A stretch of 64,000 nt of DNA from Eutreptiella sp. 'Long Island Sound 2002' (taxonomy: Eukaryota; Euglenozoa; Euglenophyceae; Eutreptiales; Eutreptiaceae). The translations under genes and the position numbers were made by a program. Within the stretch, counting starts at the first letter, position 1. Each line of letters starts with the position of its first letter. The notes under the pieces are model-generated. The model saw nothing but the letters and a program-made list of their open reading frames with translations. It had not been told where the DNA came from and did not search any database. The stretch lies in assembly GCA_964036045.1 (NCBI GenBank), contig OZ038385.1:43637722-43701721 (forward strand), in the 5' to 3' direction. This document shows positions 59,201 through 64,000 of the stretch, in pieces.

Positions 59201-62200
59201 TACGCTGTTGCGGTTTGGTCCGTTCCCATTCGTAATGCCAGGGTTCTCTTGGATGAAGACATACACGGACGGTGAAGGGCTGGGGCTGTCGCGGTGGGCA
59301 CAGCTGGAGCTCCGGGCGACGGCGTTTCGATACCATGATTTGAGGACCTCAAGTCGAGTGCTGGACTTTGGATGTGGCATGGGCACAGATTTGATGGAGT
59401 TGGCGACGCTGTATCCGCAGTTGAAGCTGGATGGCTACACGATTTCAGGTGCACAGGCGCAATATGGGCAACGAAAGGCTGCAGAACGAGGGGTGGCAGA
59501 CCGTGTGACGATCCACCACCGTGACAGCACAAAGGATGAGTTCCCCCACACCTATGACATGGCCTTTGCCTTTGAGGTTGTGCACCATATCCTGGACAAA
59601 GACGCGCTGTTTGCGCATCTGTCCAGACACATTCGTGAAGGGGGACACATCTGTTTTGCTGATTTCATCTCGAACGACACAAGCTCAATAGACCACAAGG
59701 AGAGCTCCTCGTTCTTCATCCGTGCCCAAGACTGGGTGGAGTTGTATTCCAAGCACGGCTTCCGTGTGGATGATGTTGTTGACATCAGTCACAACGTTGC
59801 AAGCTACTTGTATGATCCTGATTTCGAGACCATCCTGGCGGCACAGAAGACGGAGGCCTCTAGGGCTTCGCTCATCAGCTATGATCGCCTGGGCCGTATG
59901 TTGTACAAGAAGCTGAGCTGTTATGTGCTGCTGAGTGCCAGTCGGGACACGCGTTCCACACAGGAGCAGCTGTATGCGCACAACAAGAAGCAACTGGAGG
60001 AGCTGGTGAACTACAGTTTGCTGCCTCAAAAGCCTCACAATATCATGTATGAGTTGAATTGGGTGGCGCACGGATTGGCGGTACTGCCACAATACGTGCA
60101 AAGGAAGGCATCTGCTTTGCTAATAGGGCCCATTGGACCTGCAAGCCAAGCGGTTCTTGCACTGAAGGCACTGCTTCAGGAGCAGTTCAATGTGGTGCAT
60201 GCCATCCATCAAGATGGGTCACCATCAATGCAAGTGGGAGGTGGAAACGTGTTTGCCATGGATTGCAACCAGCAGCAGCACTGGAGGCAGCTAAAGTCAC
60301 AGGTCGGAACTATCCACATTGTGATAGATGCGCAGGGGTGGAAGGAAACAACAGCGTTTGGACCAGCGCTTCACGTTGTACATGCCACGGTAGAGGGTAT
60401 GTTGAGTGAGTTGAAGGAGTGCAATCGTTTCGTTATCTTAAGCGAGGATGCGCGAATGGCGGGCATGGCTGAGGGGTATGTGAAATCTTTGACTGCAGAG
60501 GTCTCAGGTATGCAAGCTGTTGCAGTCCGGACGCAACAAGGCACGCCTATGCAGAGAATTGCTGACGAGATTCGAAACGTTTACAGCGGGGACAGGGAGA
60601 GCGCTGTTTGGTTGCCGCTACATGGGGACCGGCTTGTGCGTCGGCTGCAGCCACATCCGCTGTGCATGAAAGTACCGATGCAGATGCTCAGTCCCAAGGT
60701 GGGCAGTTACCTGATCACTGGGGGCACTGGAGGCATTGGCTTGGAGGTCGCCAGATTCCTTGCCATGCGCGGGGCACGGCACATTGTTTTGACGTCCCGG
60801 CGGCCACCTGCATCAGGGTCGAAGGTACATCAGCTCCCGGCACAATTCCCTCAGACTCAATTCCTCGTCGAACAGGTAGACGTAGCCAACGCTGTGGGGA
60901 TGCAACAGGTTGTAGACAGGCTTCCAGCGCCATTGGTGGGCATTATGCACTGTGCAGGAGTGATGTACAACATTCCTGTGATGCGAATGACAGCAGTTGA
61001 GCTGGACCGCATGCTTGTGCCAAAGGTACAAGGCACGATGGTGCTACATCAGCTTTCCGAGCATCCGACCGTCCAGTCGTTCGTGCTGTTCTCATCCATA
61101 GCCTCGGCTGTGGGCAATCCTTTGCAATGTGGGTACGCGGCTGCCAACGGTTTCATGGATGGCTTTGCAGAGTGGCGGTTGCAACAAGGCATGCCGTGCA
61201 CCAGTGTGCAGTGGGGTGCTTGGGCAGAGGCTGGTATGGCCAGTGATGAGGTGACTGCAAGACACCTCAAGACCGCCGGTGTGACCCCGATGAGCACAGA
61301 GCAGGCAATTAGTGGACTGGAATGGGTTTTGTGCCAACAAGGGTCGTTGGGTGCGAGCGTCATGACTGCGCTGGTGGATTGGTCCCGAGCACTGCGAGCG
61401 TACCCACGGATGGAAGCCGTTCCCCCGCTGCTGGGGACCGTCGCCAGCCGTGTGATTGACAAGATCTACGAGCAAGAGCGAGTGCTCAAGCTGGAGGCTG
61501 CTGCAAAGAGGCGTGGGGTGTCTGCAAAGCTTTCGGCCCATGTGTCAATGCCGGCCCGAGTGCAGCAGCCCGCACCCTCAGGGCCTTCTGCGATGGCGGT
61601 GGCTGATGTTGAGAGAAGGTTGGGGGAGATTGCTGCGGATGTACTGCAGCTGCCGGTCGCCCAGATTGATCCCAGTCAGGCTCTGGCTACATATGAAATG
61701 GACTCATTGATGGCCCTGGAACTTCGGCAGCAATTGTCCCGTGAGTTTGGGATTACGCTATCAGCCACTGTGATGTACGATTACCCCAGTCTGGAAGCCC
61801 TGGCCCCATTTATTGTCAGTGAAATGAATGATAGTAACGGTCACTCCGCATCGTCAATGCCTTCCTCCGCCTCCACCGTCCCAATTTCTCACTCACGCCC
61901 CTCAACCGCCACACCAGAGCAGGTTGGGCAGATTCAGATGAAGCTCTTGGACATTGCTGCGGATGTACTGCAGCTGCCGGTCGCCCAGATTGATCCTAGT
62001 CAGGCCCTGGCTACATATGAAATGGACTCATTGATGGCCCTGGAACTTCGGCAGCAATTGTCCCGTGAGTTTGGGATTACGCTATCAGCCACTGTGATGT
62101 ACGATTACCCCAGTCTGGAAGCCCTGGCCCCATTTATTGTCAGGGAGATGAAGGCATTGCCTGAGACAGAGAACAACGCTGCTGCCCTCGCACCACAGCC

Positions 62201-64000
62201 ACCTCCTCCTCATACTGTGCAAGCCCCATTCATGCAGCAACAGCATTCACAAGCAACAGTGTCGTCTTCCAAAGCTGCCGCAAACGACATCCAGTCGGCA
62301 GAATCGATCTATGATGAAATGCTTCTGGGGTACGACGGATCCCAAGGAGCGGACCGCGAAGATACGCTGTTGCGGTTTGGTCCGTTCCCATTCGTAATGC
62401 CAGGGTTCTCTTGGATGAAGACATACACGGACGGTGAAGGGCTGGGGCTGTCGCGGTGGGCACAGCTGGAGCTCCGGGCGACGGCGTTTCGATACCATGA
62501 TTTGAGGACCTCAAGTCGAGTGCTGGACTTTGGATGTGGCATGGGCACAGATTTGATGGAGTTGGCGACGCTGTATCCGCAGTTGAAGCTGGATGGCTAC
62601 ACGATTTCAGGTGCACAGGCGCAATATGGGCAACGAAAGGCTGCAGAACGAGGGGTGGCAGACCGTGTGACGATCCACCACCGTGACAGCACAAAGGATG
62701 AGTTCCCCCACACCTATGACATGGCCTTTGCCTTTGAGGTTGTGCACCATATCCTGGACAAAGACGCGCTGTTTGCGCATCTGTCCAGACACATTCGTGA
62801 AGGGGGACACATCTGTTTTGCTGATTTCATCTCGAACGACACAAGCTCAATAGACCACAAGGAGAGCTCCTCGTTCTTCATCCGTGCCCAAGACTGGGTG
62901 GAGTTGTATTCCAAGCACGGCTTCCGTGTGGATGATGTTGTTGACATCAGTCACAACGTTGCAAGCTACTTGTATGATCCTGATTTCGAGACCATCCTGG
63001 CGGCACAGAAGACGGAGGCCTCTAGGGCTTCGCTCATCAGCTATGATCGCCTGGGCCGTATGTTGTACAAGAAGCTGAGCTGTTATGTGCTGCTGAGTGC
63101 CAGTCGGGACACGCGTTCCACACAGGAGCAGCTGTATGCGCACAACAAGAAGCAACTGGAGGAGCTGGTGAACTACAGTTTGCTGCCTCAAAAGCCTCAC
63201 AATATCATGTATGAGTTGAATTGGGTGGCGCACGGATTGGCGGTACTGCCACAATACGTGCAAAGGAAGGCATCTGCTTTGCTAATAGGGCCCATTGGAC
63301 CTGCAAGCCAAGCGGTTCTTGCACTGAAGGCACTGCTTCAGGAGCAGTTCAATGTGGTGCATGCCATCCATCAAGATGGGTCACCATCAATGCAAGTGGG
63401 AGGTGGAAACGTGTTTGCCATGGATTGCAACCAGCAGCAGCACTGGAGGCAGCTAAAGTCACAGGTCGGAACTATCCACATTGTGATAGATGCGCAGGGG
63501 TGGAAGGAAACAACAGCGTTTGGACCAGCGCTTCACGTTGTACATGCCACGGTAGAGGGTATGTTGAGTGAGTTGAAGGAGTGCAATCGTTTCGTTATCT
63601 TAAGCGAGGATGCGCGAATGGCGGGCATGGCTGAGGGGTATGTGAAATCTTTGACTGCAGAGGTCTCAGGTATGCAAGCTGTTGCAGTCCGGACGCAACA
63701 AGGCACGCCTATGCAGAGAATTGCTGACGAGATTCGAAACGTTTACAGCGGGGACAGGGAGAGCGCTGTTTGGTTGCCGCTACATGGGGACCGGCTTGTG
63801 CGTCGGCTGCAGCCACATCCGCTGTGCATGAAAGTACCGATGCAGATGCTCAGTCCCAAGGTGGGCAGTTACCTGATCACTGGGGGCACTGGAGGCATTG
63901 GCTTGGAGGTCGCCAGATTCCTTGCCATGCGCGGGGCACGGCACATTGTTTTGACGTCCCGGCGGCCACCTGCATCAGGGTCGAAGGTACATCAGCTCCC
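50235..64000 (+). CDS. Giant modular polyketide synthase, exon 2 (partial, runs off window)
   Basis: The frame starting GTC GAC AGC is open from 50235 to the last base (4,588 full codons). Residues continue from 8,644. Order: C-terminal half of KS6; AT-like domain lacking the nucleophile Ser; then C-methyltransferase-KR-ACP x4 (52017-55826), MT-KR-ACP x2 (55827-58988), MT-KR-ACP x2 (58989-62150), MT-KR cut by the window (62151-64000). No KS, DH, ER or thioesterase is seen after KS6. Methyltransferases show VLDFGCGMGTD and FEVVHHI, typical of the PKS_MT family that adds methyl groups to the chain. KRs show ITGGTGGIGL, LFSSIAS and GYAAANG. Other frames here, including a 543-codon one, are GC-driven shadows with no domain. 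Confidence 0.92.
52017..55826 (+). other. KS-less unit A: C-methyltransferase-KR-four ACPs
   Basis: A Pro/Gln-rich linker (KALPETENN...) leads to a SAM methyltransferase with VLDFGCGMGTD (near 52390) and FEVVHHILDKD. The KR structural half starts near IMYELNWVA (53075). The KR catalytic half has ITGGTGGIGL (near 53737), VPKVQG (Lys), LFSSIAS (Ser) and YAAAN (Tyr, Asn), so it looks active. The LDD position reads MYN, so it is not a typical B-type KR. Four ACPs follow, with Ser codons at 54732, 55056, 55380 and 55704. KS6 is the nearest upstream condensing enzyme. Confidence 0.88.
54646..55826 (+). repeat. Four tandem ACPs, 324-bp repeat
   Basis: A 108-codon unit (ACP of about 70 residues plus a Ser/Thr-rich linker) is repeated at 54654, 54978, 55302 and 55626 with very few differences, except that the first begins with a different linker. 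Each ACP carries EMDSL where GxDSL is usual; the phosphopantetheine Ser is kept. Tandem ACPs in known PKS and PUFA synthases raise flux. Confidence 0.92.
55827..58988 (+). other. KS-less unit B: C-methyltransferase-KR-two ACPs
   Basis: It is nearly identical to unit A (3,810-bp offset), but with two ACPs (Ser codons 58542-58544 and 58866-58868). The first codons repeat the same linker joined directly to the end of ACP4 of unit A (REM then KALPE). No KS, AT or DH intervenes. Confidence 0.88.
58989..62150 (+). other. KS-less unit C: C-methyltransferase-KR-two ACPs
   Basis: It repeats unit B at a 3,162-bp offset with almost no base differences seen. ACP Ser codons are 61704-61706 and 62028-62030. 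All methyltransferase and KR motifs are kept. Confidence 0.88.
62151..64000 (+). other. KS-less unit D: C-methyltransferase-KR, cut by the window end
   Basis: It is a fourth copy of the linker, methyltransferase and the start of the KR (ITGGTGGIGL present). The window ends within the KR, so the number of units, the later modules and the release domain are unknown. Confidence 0.86.

Noticed and set aside
52017-64000. CRISPR or satellite explanation for the regular repeats
   Set aside because: The repeats are long, in frame and encode complete PKS domains.

Overview
The window looks like nuclear DNA of a eukaryotic microalga. The evidence is a spliceosomal-type GT-AG intron, a Ty3/gypsy retrotransposon with an apparent chromodomain, an LTR-only element, a TIR element, interstitial TTAGGG repeats and a type I polyketide synthase (PKS) gene with very long exons. 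Giant PKS genes of this kind are known from green algae, haptophytes and dinoflagellates. The exact lineage cannot be fixed from the sequence alone (a prasinophyte-type green alga is a weak guess).

Layout. 1-3740: non-coding, repeat-rich. 3747-9771 (minus strand): a Ty3/gypsy element whose pol frame is cut by one in-frame TGA. 10221-10640: AT-rich repeats around AACCGGTT. 10698-13543: a small element with two about 467-bp LTRs and no gag/pol. 13922-15102: an element with terminal inverted repeats. 15103-17947: degenerate repeats and a TG microsatellite. 17948-19019 (minus strand): an unrecognised Ser/Lys-rich gene split by a 13-C homopolymer. 19020-19672: the upstream region of the PKS.

19673-64000 (plus strand, running off the window): one giant PKS gene. 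The long frame seems to stop at 45641-45643, but I conclude that this stop lies in a 4,633-bp intron (45602-50234). The intron splits the sixth ketosynthase (KS) in phase 0 between its active-site Cys and its HGTGT motif. The joined protein has at least 13,231 residues in this window and no end is seen. Exon 1 encodes an SxtA/AprA-like loading module (methyltransferase-GNAT-ACP), then five modules: KS-DH-ER-KR-ACP (modules 1-3) and KS-DH-KR-ACP (modules 4-5). Exon 2 finishes KS6, then encodes an acyltransferase-like domain whose GHSxG motif reads GRGVG (nucleophile Ser absent). It goes on to KS-less C-methyltransferase-KR-ACP units: one with four ACPs, two with two ACPs, and a fourth cut by the window end. 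No module carries an apparently active AT, so the extender unit must come from elsewhere (trans-AT logic).

The DNA of modules 1-5 is almost identical at a 4,896-bp (ER-containing) or 3,915-bp spacing. The MT-KR-ACP units are almost identical at 3,810 or 3,162 bp, and the ACPs at 324 bp. GC-rich, non-repeated coding sequence (about 22.2-23.7 kb, 44.2-45.6 kb, 50.2-51.85 kb) flanks these homogenised blocks. The gene therefore seems to grow and be homogenised by unequal exchange or conversion at several nested scales. The predicted product is a chain begun by a small acyl starter, with reduced units, then alkene units, then alpha-methyl/beta-hydroxy chemistry. The final product cannot be deduced.
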